The position numbers and the translations under genes are program-made. The notes beneath the pieces were generated by a model. It made no database searches. It was given only the letters and a program-made list of their open reading frames with translations, and was not told the DNA's origin. A stretch of DNA of 46,767 bases. Source: Ignavibacteriaceae bacterium (GTDB taxonomy: Bacteria > Bacteroidota > Ignavibacteria > Ignavibacteriales > Ignavibacteriaceae). The stretch covers positions 1 through 46,767 of the forward strand of contig JACAFA010000227.1 in NCBI GenBank assembly GCA_013388525.1, read 5' to 3'. This document shows, one piece after another, positions 34,870 to 43,157 of the stretch (within the stretch, counting starts at the first letter, position 1; each line of letters opens with the position of its first letter).

Positions 34870-36150
34870 ATGAATTTACTGGCAATATCAATAAATCACA
34901 GAACTGCACCTGTTGAAGTCAGAGAAGCAGTTCATCTTAAAGATGACGAAATTCGTCCTTTCATTAATATTGCAAAAGAAAATCATATAAAAGAAGGATT
35001 GATTTTATCAACGTGCAACCGAACTGAAATATTTGGTATTCCCGCCAACAATGAATTATCACATGAAACATTTCAGAATCTTCTGCTGAATTTTAAACCA
35101 TCTCAAATTATCAATGACCAGCACTTTCAGAAATTTGTTTCGAAGGATGCAATTCAGCACCTGTTTCGCGTTGCAACAGGAATTGATTCTCTACTTATCG
35201 GTGATAATCAGGTATTCAAGCAGGTTAAAGATTCTTTTCAGATAGCCGAAGAAACTCATTTTGCCGGATACGTTATGCACAGAATTTTTGATGCGGCAAT
35301 CAGAACAGGTAAAAGAGCAATTTCCGAAACAGCAATAAGTGAAGGTGCTGTTACGGTTAGTTATGCTGCTGTGCAACTGACCGAAAAGATTTTTTCAAAT
35401 CTTAGTAAGAAATCAGCACTCGTAATTGGTACCGGCGAAACAGGAGAGATTGCTGCAAAGCATCTTTCTGAAAGAAGCATCGGAGGTCTTGCTGTTACTA
35501 ACCGAACTATTGACAAGGCTGAAAAGCTCGCACAAAAAATAAATGCAAAAGTAATTCCTTTTACAGATTATAAAGACTCGCTTTACAAATTTGATATTAT
35601 CATAAGTGCAACTGCATCGCCAGAAATTTTAATTCACAGAGATGATATTAAAAAAGCGTTGAAAAAGAGGGGCAATAATCCAATGATCCTGATGGATATT
35701 GCTGTTCCAAGAGACATAGATCCTGAGACCAGGAAAATTGATTCTGTCTTTTATCACGATCTTGATTCACTTAACATAATCGTTGAACAAAATCTTGCAA
35801 AAAGAAAATCGGAAATACCGAAAGTTGAAAAAATAATAGAAGAAGAACTGGCAAATTTTTGGGAATGGTACAATTCACTTCAGGCAGCTCCAGCCATAAA
35901 GGATTTAAGAGATTTTTTTGAAGAAATAAGAAACGAAGAAGTCGAAAAAAATAAAAATAAATTCAGCGCAGATGACCAGGAAAAGCTGGATATAGTTACC
36001 AAAAGAATTATTAATAAAATTCTGCATCACCCGACAATTGAATTAAGGAAAGCAGATCAGGAATCCGGTTCAGTTGAAGCCACAACAAAAATCGGAATCA
36101 TAAGAGATTTGTTTGGAATTAATTCCGACAAAAAATCAGAAAAGGAATAA
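34870..36150 (+). CDS. hemA: Glutamyl-tRNA reductase
   Basis: 426 residues. The N-terminal catalytic domain has active-site C49 in LSTCNRTEIF, with ISINHRTAPVEVRE before it; a NADPH-binding Rossmann domain follows (VIGTGETGEIAAKHL, VTNRTIDKAEKLA), then a helical dimerisation domain (about 310-420, HPTIELRK). It reduces Glu-tRNA to glutamate-1-semialdehyde, the first step of C5 tetrapyrrole synthesis. The start is ATG 34870: a longer reading to 34711 would lie inside the HemX gene and lacks homology. Second gene of the operon, with a 9-base gap before hemC. The next enzyme, HemL, is not in the window. Confidence 0.97.
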   Translation: MNLLAISINHRTAPVEVREAVHLKDDEIRPFINIAKENHIKEGLILSTCNRTEIFGIPANNELSHETFQNLLLNFKPSQIINDQHFQKFVSKDAIQHLFRVATGIDSLLIGDNQVFKQVKDSFQIAEETHFAGYVMHRIFDAAIRTGKRAISETAISEGAVTVSYAAVQLTEKIFSNLSKKSALVIGTGETGEIAAKHLSERSIGGLAVTNRTIDKAEKLAQKINAKVIPFTDYKDSLYKFDIIISATASPEILIHRDDIKKALKKRGNNPMILMDIAVPRDIDPETRKIDSVFYHDLDSLNIIVEQNLAKRKSEIPKVEKIIEEELANFWEWYNSLQAAPAIKDLRDFFEEIRNEEVEKNKNKFSADDQEKLDIVTKRIINKILHHPTIELRKADQESGSVEATTKIGIIRDLFGINSDKKSEKE

Positions 36151-36159
36151 AACAATATT

Positions 36160-37101
36160 TTGAAACAAAAAATTATAATCGGTTCAAGAGGAAGTGAGCT
36201 CGCACTCTGGCAGGCAAACTTTGTTAAGACTGAACTTCAGAAAAAAAATAAAAACATTTCAGTTGAAATAAAGATTATCAAAACCAAAGGTGATAAAATT
36301 CTGGATGTTGCTCTTTCAAAAATTGGTGACCGGAGTTTGTTTACAAAGGAATTAGAAATAGAACTTATAAATAAGAAAATTGATATTGCTGTTCACAGTC
36401 TTAAAGATTTGCAGACGGAAATTCCGGAAGGATTAAAGCTCGCCGCAGTTACCAAAAGACACAATGTTCAGGATGTTTTAATATCAAGGAAAAAAGGAAT
36501 AACAATTTTTAATCTTCCTGAAAATGCCACAGTTGCAACAGGCTCTTTAAGAAGGAAATGTCAGCTTTTGCATATCAGACCTGACTTAAACATTGTGGAT
36601 TTAAGAGGAAATGTTCCTTCTCGCATAAAAAAATTTTTAGAGTCCGACTGGAATGCAATAATTCTTGCAAGAGCAGGAGTTGAAAGATTGAAGCTTAACA
36701 AATATATCTCATCGATAATTAAAACTGATTTGATACTTCCTGCTGTTGGACAGGGTGCATTGGGAATTGAAACAAGAACTGACAATAAATTTGTAAACGA
36801 AATAGTAAAATCAATTCATCACGAAAAAACTTATAAGGCTGTTTTGGCTGAACGAGCTCTTTTAAAAGCTCTTGAAGGAGGCTGCCAGGTCCCGATTGGT
36901 GCTTTCGCAGAGGTAAAAACTAATGGACTAACTATAGATGCTCTGGTTGGTTCACTCGATGGAAGCATAACCTTTCGTAAAAAAATTCGCGGCAGCAGCA
37001 ATAACCCAGAAAAACTTGGGAAGAAATTAGCTGATGATCTTTTGAAAGCGGGAGCTAAAATTATTCTTGATGAAATTTACCGATCAGCGAGGGTAAAGTG
37101 A
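36160..37101 (+). CDS. hemC: Porphobilinogen deaminase (hydroxymethylbilane synthase)
   Basis: 313 residues from TTG 36160, the first codon of the IIIGSRGSELALWQAN N-terminus. Domain order is normal: KTKGDKILD, active-site Asp in VHSLKDLQTE, arginine cluster TGSLRRKCQLL, and the dipyrromethane cofactor cysteine C242 in LEGGCQVPIGAF. It joins four porphobilinogens into hydroxymethylbilane, the substrate of the HemD domain encoded two genes downstream. The stop overlaps the next gene start by 4 bases (GTGA). No ATG is available near the N-terminus. Confidence 0.97.
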   Translation: MKQKIIIGSRGSELALWQANFVKTELQKKNKNISVEIKIIKTKGDKILDVALSKIGDRSLFTKELEIELINKKIDIAVHSLKDLQTEIPEGLKLAAVTKRHNVQDVLISRKKGITIFNLPENATVATGSLRRKCQLLHIRPDLNIVDLRGNVPSRIKKFLESDWNAIILARAGVERLKLNKYISSIIKTDLILPAVGQGALGIETRTDNKFVNEIVKSIHHEKTYKAVLAERALLKALEGGCQVPIGAFAEVKTNGLTIDALVGSLDGSITFRKKIRGSSNNPEKLGKKLADDLLKAGAKIILDEIYRSARVK

Positions 37102-37721
37102 CAAATAAATTTTCTGCTTCCATAACAATTTTATTTTCTTTACTAATTGCAATGATAGTTATTTCATTATTCAGTGCCTGCAAATGCAGAGCCTGCGAAG
37201 AACAGGAAGATGGAACGGTTCCGCTGGAAGTATTATCGAAAGCTGATTCTTTCATTGTAAGTATTACAGGTAAAGAAATTTTTGATAAGTATATCACGGC
37301 AGATTTTGCAAGAACCAGATTTACTCCTCCTTATTTCGAAATGGCTTATAAATTTTTTATACCTGAAAAACCTTATGTGAATGCAATTATAAAATTTACT
37401 GTCGACTCAGTTGGAAATGTTTTAAAGAATCGTGACATAGTCGGAATTCCCCGATGCGAAAATTTTCCGGAAGAATGTAATTTTAACATTGACGAAAATG
37501 CTGCAAGAGAAATTGCAAAAGTCTATGAACTCAAAGAAGGAATCAGAGATTGGGACGCAGCTTTTCTCTGGGATTTTAAACTTCAACGATATGTATGGAG
37601 GATTTTATCAACTTTAACCGAGTATAATTACGAAGATAATTATAAAGCAACAGGACAGGAGATGGTGATTGATCCTAACACCGGGAAAGTACTTGCTTTG
37701 AATGATTGGAGAGTTAACTAA
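37098..37721 (+). CDS. Lipoprotein with PepSY-like region, inside the heme operon
   Basis: 207 residues from GTG 37098, overlapping the hemC stop. A lipoprotein signal peptide (about 1-27) ends in LFSAC with C28, followed by further Cys (CKCRAC) near the anchor. The mature part resembles a PepSY-like fold: VNAIIKFTVDSVGNVL strand pairs, an AAREIAKVYELKEGIRDWDAAFLWD helix, and GQEMVIDPNTGKVLALNDW at the end. No enzyme motif is seen. Two more cysteines (PRCENFPEECNF) could form a disulfide. Its tight coupling to hemC and placement before the HemD fusion suggests a heme-related envelope role, but the operon position is the only support. Confidence 0.7.
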   Translation: MTNKFSASITILFSLLIAMIVISLFSACKCRACEEQEDGTVPLEVLSKADSFIVSITGKEIFDKYITADFARTRFTPPYFEMAYKFFIPEKPYVNAIIKFTVDSVGNVLKNRDIVGIPRCENFPEECNFNIDENAAREIAKVYELKEGIRDWDAAFLWDFKLQRYVWRILSTLTEYNYEDNYKATGQEMVIDPNTGKVLALNDWRVN

Positions 37722-37730
37722 AAAGTTAAA

Positions 37731-39137
37731 ATGCTAAAAGAAAAACGTGAAATAAAAAGAGAGAAGAAAAGAGAAAAAATTCTTGAGGCTGCCGCTGAGC
37801 TTTTCTCAACGAAGCATTATCACGAGGTGATGATGGATGATGTTGCTAAATTAATTTCAGTTGCAAAAGGAACGGTGTATAACTATTTCGCTTCAAAAGA
37901 AGAACTTTATTTCACGATTATGCATACTCAGATGGAACGTCTGCTTTCAATTTTAAAGCAAAATGTTGAATCGGAAAAAAACAGCATAGATTCACTGCGC
38001 GCTTTCGTTACAAATCTTTATTTGTTTATGATAATGCACAGGAAATTCTTCCTGATTTATCAGCGGGAGACTTTGAATAAGCAAAATACTTTTTGTGAAG
38101 GTCTTCTTGCACAGGAAAAACAAATGAAGCAGATGGTTTTACAAATTATTTCAAAAGGAGAAACAGAAGGAATTTTCAGAAAAGTTGATGAGGACTTTGC
38201 AATTAGTTTAATCTTCGGAAGCATTTACGGTGCTGTTCAAAGAGGAATTTTAAACAACACATCCGATGAATCAATTGCCAAAGAAAAAGAAGCTGTGTTC
38301 GATTTCATTCTTCACGGTCTTTATTCCGGTTTCAACAATATCAAAGAGCTTCCGCTAAAAGGAAAAACGATTGTGGTAACAAGAACAGTTGAACAATCAC
38401 AGGAATCAGCTGCAGCTTTAACAAGTCTCGGTGCAAAAGTAATTACCGTTCCAACTCTTGAAATTGTCCCTCCATCAGACTGGAATAAATTCGATTCTGT
38501 TGTTTCCCATCCAGAGAGAATAGATTTTATAATTTTCACTTCTGTTCATTCGGTACAAATGTTCTCAAAAAGATGTAAAGAGATTGGTGCATTAATTAAT
38601 TACAACAGAACAAAGGTTGTTGCTGTTGGAAATAAAACTTCTTCCTACTGCCACAAAAATAATATTAATGTCAACATTGTTCCCGAAAAGTTTAGTGCCG
38701 AAGGTGTGATTGAAGCACTTTCAAAATATAATCTGAAAAATAAAGTTATATTCATTCCACGTTCAGCAATTGGAAGAGATGAGCTTCCGCTGGGATTAAA
38801 AGAACTTGGTGCAATTATTAAATCGGTGCCAGTTTATAATGTATCAATACCTTCGGGAGAAAATATAAAACAGAATCTCAAGCAGCTGGATTCATCTGAA
38901 ATTGATCTTTTTATTTTTACCAGTCCTTCGACCTTCGAAAATTTTTTACAGATCGCAAACATTAAAAATCCGTTTCAGTACTTCAGCAAATATGATATTG
39001 CAGCCATCGGACCCACAACAAAGGACGCAATTGAATCAAAAAAAGTTAAAGTAAAAATATTACCGGATGAATACACTATTAACGGATTGATTAACAAAAT
39101 TATTGAATTCTATAGTAACCATAAGGAGAAAGTTTGA
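37731..39137 (+). CDS. hemD: TetR-family regulator fused to uroporphyrinogen-III synthase (HemD)
   Basis: 468 residues in one uninterrupted frame. Residues 10-200 form a TetR/AcrR regulator: helix-turn-helix at about 30-58 (MDDVAKLISVAKGTVYNYF, ASKEELY) and a nine-helix-like ligand/dimer domain to about 200. Residues 208-462 form a HemD fold with two alternating Rossmann-like lobes: GKTIVVTRTVEQSQ, GAKVITVPTLEIVPP, FTSVHSVQMF, then FIPRSAIGRDEL, FTSPSTFENF and IAAIGPTTKDAIE. HemD closes hydroxymethylbilane to uroporphyrinogen III. The fusion puts a DNA-binding domain on a heme enzyme inside the heme operon, so the protein may sense tetrapyrrole supply and control its own operon (inference). 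The start overlaps neither neighbour; the stop overlaps the hemE start (TTGA). Confidence 0.9.
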   Translation: MLKEKREIKREKKREKILEAAAELFSTKHYHEVMMDDVAKLISVAKGTVYNYFASKEELYFTIMHTQMERLLSILKQNVESEKNSIDSLRAFVTNLYLFMIMHRKFFLIYQRETLNKQNTFCEGLLAQEKQMKQMVLQIISKGETEGIFRKVDEDFAISLIFGSIYGAVQRGILNNTSDESIAKEKEAVFDFILHGLYSGFNNIKELPLKGKTIVVTRTVEQSQESAAALTSLGAKVITVPTLEIVPPSDWNKFDSVVSHPERIDFIIFTSVHSVQMFSKRCKEIGALINYNRTKVVAVGNKTSSYCHKNNINVNIVPEKFSAEGVIEALSKYNLKNKVIFIPRSAIGRDELPLGLKELGAIIKSVPVYNVSIPSGENIKQNLKQLDSSEIDLFIFTSPSTFENFLQIANIKNPFQYFSKYDIAAIGPTTKDAIESKKVKVKILPDEYTINGLINKIIEFYSNHKEKV

Positions 39138-40180
39138 AACTGCAGAATGATTTATTCTTAAGAGCTTGTAAACGGCAAAAAGTTGATCGCACACCTGTCT
39201 GGATTATGCGGCAGGCTGGCAGATATCTTCCTGAATACAGAGCCGTACGTGAGAAGTATGATTTTTTAACAATGTGCAAAACACCGGAACTTGCAGCCGA
39301 AGTTACCATCCAACCGGTTGATATTATCGGAGTTGATGCTGCAATTATTTTTTCGGATATACTTGTAATTCCCGAAGCAATGGGAATGCATCTGGAAATG
39401 CATGAAGGTCGTGGGCCGGTTTTTCCTTCACCGATAAGAACTATAGAAGATTCCGCCAAACTAAGAAACATTGATCCCTTTGCCGACCTCAACTATGTTA
39501 TGGAAACAATTAAGCAGGTTAAACAAGGTCTTAATGGCAAAGTGCCTGTGATTGGATTCAGCGGTGCACCGTGGACTCTTCTTACATATATGGTTGAAGG
39601 ACAGGGTTCTAAAAGTTTTTCAAAAGTTAAGAAAATGATTTACAATAATCCTGAACTTGCTCATAAGCTTCTTGATAAAATTTCCGATGCAGTAGCCGCA
39701 TACCTTAATGCACAGATTGAATCAGGTGCGGATGCAATTCAGATTTTTGATACGTGGGCAGGAATTTTAACACCGCGTGATTTTCTTATTTTTTCTCTGG
39801 CTTATGTAACAAAAATTATTTCTCAGATTAAACGTGATGGACAGCCAATAATTTATTTTCCAAAAGGTGTTCATTACAGAACCAGAAAAGTTGGTGACTG
39901 TGGCGCTGATGTGATTGGACTGGATTGGACGATGGATGTAAGTAAAACCCGCGATAAAATCGGAAAGAAATGTGCCATACAGGGAAATCTCGATCCCACA
40001 GTTTTATATGCAGAGAAAAATTTTATTCGCAGAGAAGTAAGAAAAGTTCTTGAAAATTACGGACCTGGTGAAGGTCATATATTTAATCTCGGTCACGGTA
40101 TTTTACCTGACATAAATCCCGATAACGCAAAAGCGATGGTAGAGTTTGTTAAAGAAGAGAGCAGACATTATCATAATTAA
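39134..40180 (+). CDS. hemE: Uroporphyrinogen decarboxylase
   Basis: 348 residues from TTG 39134, which overlaps the TGA of the HemD fusion and follows AAGGAG at good spacing: translational coupling. Family marks are PVWIMRQAGRYLPEYR (substrate arginines), AAIIFSDILVIPEAMGM with the catalytic Asp, GFSGAPWTLLTYM, and a C-terminal FNLGHGILPDINPDN. It decarboxylates four acetate side chains to give coproporphyrinogen III, the substrate of HemN downstream. The length is normal and no motif is missing. Confidence 0.97.
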   Translation: MKLQNDLFLRACKRQKVDRTPVWIMRQAGRYLPEYRAVREKYDFLTMCKTPELAAEVTIQPVDIIGVDAAIIFSDILVIPEAMGMHLEMHEGRGPVFPSPIRTIEDSAKLRNIDPFADLNYVMETIKQVKQGLNGKVPVIGFSGAPWTLLTYMVEGQGSKSFSKVKKMIYNNPELAHKLLDKISDAVAAYLNAQIESGADAIQIFDTWAGILTPRDFLIFSLAYVTKIISQIKRDGQPIIYFPKGVHYRTRKVGDCGADVIGLDWTMDVSKTRDKIGKKCAIQGNLDPTVLYAEKNFIRREVRKVLENYGPGEGHIFNLGHGILPDINPDNAKAMVEFVKEESRHYHN

Positions 40181-40207
40181 CAATGAACAATTTATAATTA
40201 ACAATTA
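40175..40207 (+). repeat. Left arm of inverted repeat flanking the four-helix-bundle cassette
   Basis: AATTAACAATG... at 40175-40185 and AATTAACAATTA at 40196-40207 form a short tandem motif starting at the hemE 3' end (its stop is 40178-40180). The same motif appears in reverse orientation just after the four-helix-bundle gene (40586-40609). Confidence 0.7.
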
Positions 40208-40216
40208 GAGTTATCG

Positions 40217-40579
40217 ATGAGAAATGTAGAAAATCCAATAGTTAAAAAAAGCTTTTCCTTTGCTGTTCGAATTGTTAATTGCTATAAATATTTAGTTAAA
40301 AAAGATAAATACCTTCTCTCTTTATATAATCAATTACTTGATTCAGGGACATCTATCGGTGCAAATATTTCAGAATCACAGGCAGAAGCAAGTAAAGCTG
40401 ATTTTAGGAATAAGTTGAGAATCAGTTTAAAAGAAGCTTATGAAACGGAGTTCTGGCTGAAATTATTTTACGAAACAGAAATTCTGGACAAGAAAGAATT
40501 TAATAGCCTATTAAAAGATTGTTTAGAATTAATAAGGCTGTTAACCTCCATTATTAAAAGCATTAAATTGAAAGCATAA
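40217..40579 (+). CDS. Four-helix-bundle protein (S23/23S rRNA intervening-sequence type)
   Basis: 120 residues, all helical, with the family pattern NPIVKKSFSFAVRIVNCYKYL (helix 1), LLDSGTSIGANISESQAEASKADF (loop and helix 2), KLRISLKEAYETEFWLKLF (helix 3) and a final amphipathic helix with LIRLLTSIIKSIK. This is the four-helix-bundle (IVP/bAvd-related) family, first met in intervening sequences of 23S rRNA genes and often found as free cassettes in this part of the tree. Molecular role unsettled; basic faces suggest nucleic-acid contact. The gene lies between hemE and hemN, and oppositely oriented AATTAACAAT arrays flank it, so it looks like an inserted unit rather than a heme gene. Start ATG 40217 has weak ribosome binding. 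Confidence 0.92.
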   Translation: MRNVENPIVKKSFSFAVRIVNCYKYLVKKDKYLLSLYNQLLDSGTSIGANISESQAEASKADFRNKLRISLKEAYETEFWLKLFYETEILDKKEFNSLLKDCLELIRLLTSIIKSIKLKA

Positions 40580-40585
40580 TTATTC

Positions 40586-40609
40586 ATTGTTAATTTTTAA
40601 TTGTTAATT
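40586..40609 (-). repeat. Right arm of inverted repeat flanking the four-helix-bundle cassette
   Basis: ATTGTTAATT (40586-40595) and TAATTGTTAATT (40598-40609) are reverse complements of the two motifs of the left arm. The arm begins 6 bases after the cassette stop and ends 12 bases before the hemN ATG, so it also covers the hemN leader. Confidence 0.7.
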
Positions 40610-40621
40610 TTTGGAACAGAC

Positions 40622-41998
40622 ATGTTTGAAGTAGATTTAAAAAAATTCAAAAAGTATGATAAACCAGGACCGCGGTACACAAGCTACCCGACGGCTCCAC
40701 AGTTTAATGAGCAATTCACACACACAGATTTTGTTGATGAAATAGTAAAAACAAATTACGGAAAAAATCTTCCCGTCCTTTCTCTTTATTTTCACATACC
40801 CTACTGCGATACGCTCTGCTTTTTCTGCGGATGTAATATGCTCATCACACGAAACAGAGACAGAATAAGTGAATATATAAAGTATGTTCAGAAAGAAATT
40901 GATCTGATGCGAACATATCTGCTGCCAGATAGAAAAGTTGCACAACATCACTGGGGCGGCGGAACTCCAACTCATCTTAAACCGGAAGAAATTCATAAGC
41001 TGGCATCATATATTAACCAATCATTTGAGTTTAAATCTGACAGCGAGAATAGCTGTGAGATTGATCCGCGTGAATTAACAAAAGAACATCTCGATGCATT
41101 GAGAAATAATGGTTTTAACAGAATAAGTATGGGTGTGCAGGATTTCAATGAACAGGTTCAGAAAGCAGTAAACAGAATCCAGCCGGAAGATTTAACCCGC
41201 AAAGTTGTTAACTGGGTGAGAGAATTAAAATTTCACAGCATCAATCTTGATCTTATTTACGGACTTCCATTCCAAACGGTGAAATCATTTTCGAATACAA
41301 TTGAAAAAATAATTGATATTTCTCCGGATAGAATTGCTTTGTTTAACTACGCTCACGTGCCGTGGATGAAAAAACATATGGCACTCATTCACGAAGAAGA
41401 CTTACCGAAGCCCGAAGAGAAGCTTGAAATTTTGAAAATGAGTATTGAAAAACTTACCAGTGCAGGATATGAATTTATTGGAATGGATCACTTCGCAAAA
41501 CCAGATGATGAATTATCAATTGCGATGAGAGAGAAAAAGCTTTATCGGAATTTTCAGGGATACAGCACAAATGCCGGCGCTGATCTTTATGCGTTTGGTG
41601 TTACGTCCATCAGTCAGCTAAAAAATATTTATGCACAGAATTTCAAGACAGAAAAAGAATACTATACTGCGCTTGATAACGAAACTATCCCGACAGCAAA
41701 AGGCTACAAGCTGAATGAAGACGATCATATCAGGCGAGAAGTTATTATGAGAATTATGTGTGACTTCGAGTTGAACTTCAGATCAATTGAAGAAAAATTT
41801 AATATCAATTTCAAAGAATACTTTAAGTGGGGATTGAGCAACCTGAGAGAATTTGAAGCAGATGAATTAATAGTAATGAACGAAGAAGGATTCAAAGTAA
41901 AAGATATGGGCAGACTTCTCATCCGGAATATCGCAATGAATTTTGATGGATATATAGAGAGAAAAGAAGATAAAGCTAAGTATTCGAGAACGGTTTAG
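40622..41998 (+). CDS. hemN: Oxygen-independent coproporphyrinogen III dehydrogenase (radical SAM)
   Basis: 458 residues from ATG 40622; a TTG at 40601 is in frame but lies inside the repeat arm and adds no homology. N-terminus KYDKPGPRYTSYPTAPQF is typical of true HemN. The radical-SAM cluster motif CxxxCxxC is C62/C66/C69 (YCDTLCFFCGC), with the fourth HemN cysteine at residue 71. HHWGGGTP follows, and a HemN C-terminal domain (about 350-450) is present, which HemW-type look-alikes lack in this form. It converts coproporphyrinogen III to protoporphyrinogen IX without oxygen, consistent with anaerobic or microaerobic life. No hemF or hemG/Y is seen nearby. Confidence 0.96.
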   Translation: MFEVDLKKFKKYDKPGPRYTSYPTAPQFNEQFTHTDFVDEIVKTNYGKNLPVLSLYFHIPYCDTLCFFCGCNMLITRNRDRISEYIKYVQKEIDLMRTYLLPDRKVAQHHWGGGTPTHLKPEEIHKLASYINQSFEFKSDSENSCEIDPRELTKEHLDALRNNGFNRISMGVQDFNEQVQKAVNRIQPEDLTRKVVNWVRELKFHSINLDLIYGLPFQTVKSFSNTIEKIIDISPDRIALFNYAHVPWMKKHMALIHEEDLPKPEEKLEILKMSIEKLTSAGYEFIGMDHFAKPDDELSIAMREKKLYRNFQGYSTNAGADLYAFGVTSISQLKNIYAQNFKTEKEYYTALDNETIPTAKGYKLNEDDHIRREVIMRIMCDFELNFRSIEEKFNINFKEYFKWGLSNLREFEADELIVMNEEGFKVKDMGRLLIRNIAMNFDGYIERKEDKAKYSRTV

Positions 41999-42115
41999 AT
42001 AATTACTATGTCTGGCTTAACTAACAGCTTCAGTAGTAATACCGCTTTGTAATTCGTTTGAACTATCTTTTCATAAAGTTACATTTACGTATTAAATAAA
42101 TCCGGAAAATCAGTA

Positions 42116-43027
42116 ATGATAAAAATTATATTCTCATTCACTTTATTCATCTTAATAATATTTGTTTATTCGTGTAAAACAGAAACGCTGGAAACGAAAG
42201 GTTCACCTGAATACCTTGAGGAAATAAAAAAATGGGATCAGCGAAGATCTGAGAGATTAAAAGCTGACGACGGCTGGCTGAATCTTGTTGGAAGAACCTG
42301 GCTGAAACCCGGCGAAAATAAATTTGGCTCAGCAAAGGATAATGATGTTGTGATTGAGTCAGATAAAGTTCCGGATTATATGGGAGTTTTTGTTTTTCAG
42401 GATTCCACAGTCCTGATGAAAGTCAACGATGGTGTAGAAGTTTTATTCGATGGCAAGCCTGTTAAAGAAATGGTAATGATCGGTGATCACAAAGAAGAAA
42501 TGACAGTCTTCCAATACGGATCAATCAAATGGAATTTAATAGTACGCAATGAACTGTACGGTATTCGTTTCCGTGATCTTGAATCAGATTTGGTAAAAAA
42601 TTTTTCAGGGATTGAGCGATTCCCGGTAAACGAAGACTGGAAAGTAACAGCAACATTTGAGGCTTATGATCCTCCCAAGAAAATTTCTGTTCCGAATGTA
42701 CTTGGGCAAATTGATGAAGAACCATCTCCTGGAGCAATTGTGTTTACAAAAGATAATCAGACATACAGATTAGAAGCTGTTGATGCAGGTGAAAAGCTCT
42801 GGTTTATTTTCGCTGACGGAACAAGCGGAAAAGAAACGTACGGCGGTGGAAGATTTTTATATACAGATAAACCTGATTCAAACGGAAAAGTTATTGTGGA
42901 TTTTAATAAAGCTTATAATCCACCTTGTGTACTTACAAAATTTGCGACCTGTCCTTTGCCGCCTAAAGAAAACTACATCAAGCTGAGAATTACTGCCGGT
43001 GAAAAAATGTGGGGTGGACATCACTAA
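42116..43027 (+). CDS. DUF1684 lipoprotein
   Basis: 303 residues. Lipoprotein signal with lipobox VYSC (C20). The DUF1684 family pattern is clear: KWDQRRSERLKADDGWLNLVGRTWLKPGEN near residue 40, GIRFRDLES mid-protein, FPVNEDWKVTATFEAYDPPKKI, and the diagnostic ending NPPCVLTKFATCPLPPKENYIKLRITAGEK. The family is often seen as an envelope protein with no settled reaction. It stands alone after the heme operon (117-base gap with no clear terminator) and converges on the esterase gene. Possible carbohydrate-related roles have been guessed for DUF1684, but nothing in this sequence decides it. Confidence 0.9.
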   Translation: MIKIIFSFTLFILIIFVYSCKTETLETKGSPEYLEEIKKWDQRRSERLKADDGWLNLVGRTWLKPGENKFGSAKDNDVVIESDKVPDYMGVFVFQDSTVLMKVNDGVEVLFDGKPVKEMVMIGDHKEEMTVFQYGSIKWNLIVRNELYGIRFRDLESDLVKNFSGIERFPVNEDWKVTATFEAYDPPKKISVPNVLGQIDEEPSPGAIVFTKDNQTYRLEAVDAGEKLWFIFADGTSGKETYGGGRFLYTDKPDSNGKVIVDFNKAYNPPCVLTKFATCPLPPKENYIKLRITAGEKMWGGHH

Positions 43028-43060
43028 GGGAATAAACTTTGCTTAAAAAGCTCAATTAAT

Positions 43061-43141
43061 TGTCATTCCCATGAAGTTGGGAATCTATTCTCATTTTATT
43101 TGTTAAACAAAGATTGGATTCCCGTTTTCACGGGAATGACA
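43061..43141. repeat. Double-hairpin inverted-repeat element (MITE-like)
   Basis: Ends TGTCATTCCC (43061-43070) and GGGAATGACA (43132-43141) are exact 10-base terminal inverted repeats. Inside the left end ATTCCCA/TGGGAAT (43065-43071, 43078-43084) make one hairpin; inside the right end ATTCCCGT/ACGGGAAT (43118-43125, 43130-43137) make another. The GTCATTCCC...GGGAATGAC form is a common dispersed intergenic repeat in many bacteria. It sits between two convergent genes and may also end both transcripts. Confidence 0.8.
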
Positions 43142-43157
43142 TTCTAATATCTACTTT

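Noticed and set aside
37731..39137. TetR and HemD as two genes merged by a sequencing error
   Set aside because: The linker (about 200-210) reads smoothly in one frame with no stop, start with ribosome-binding site, or homopolymer run at the junction.
40601..40621. Longer hemN start at TTG 40601
   Set aside because: The added residues come from the inverted-repeat arm; family similarity starts at ATG 40622.
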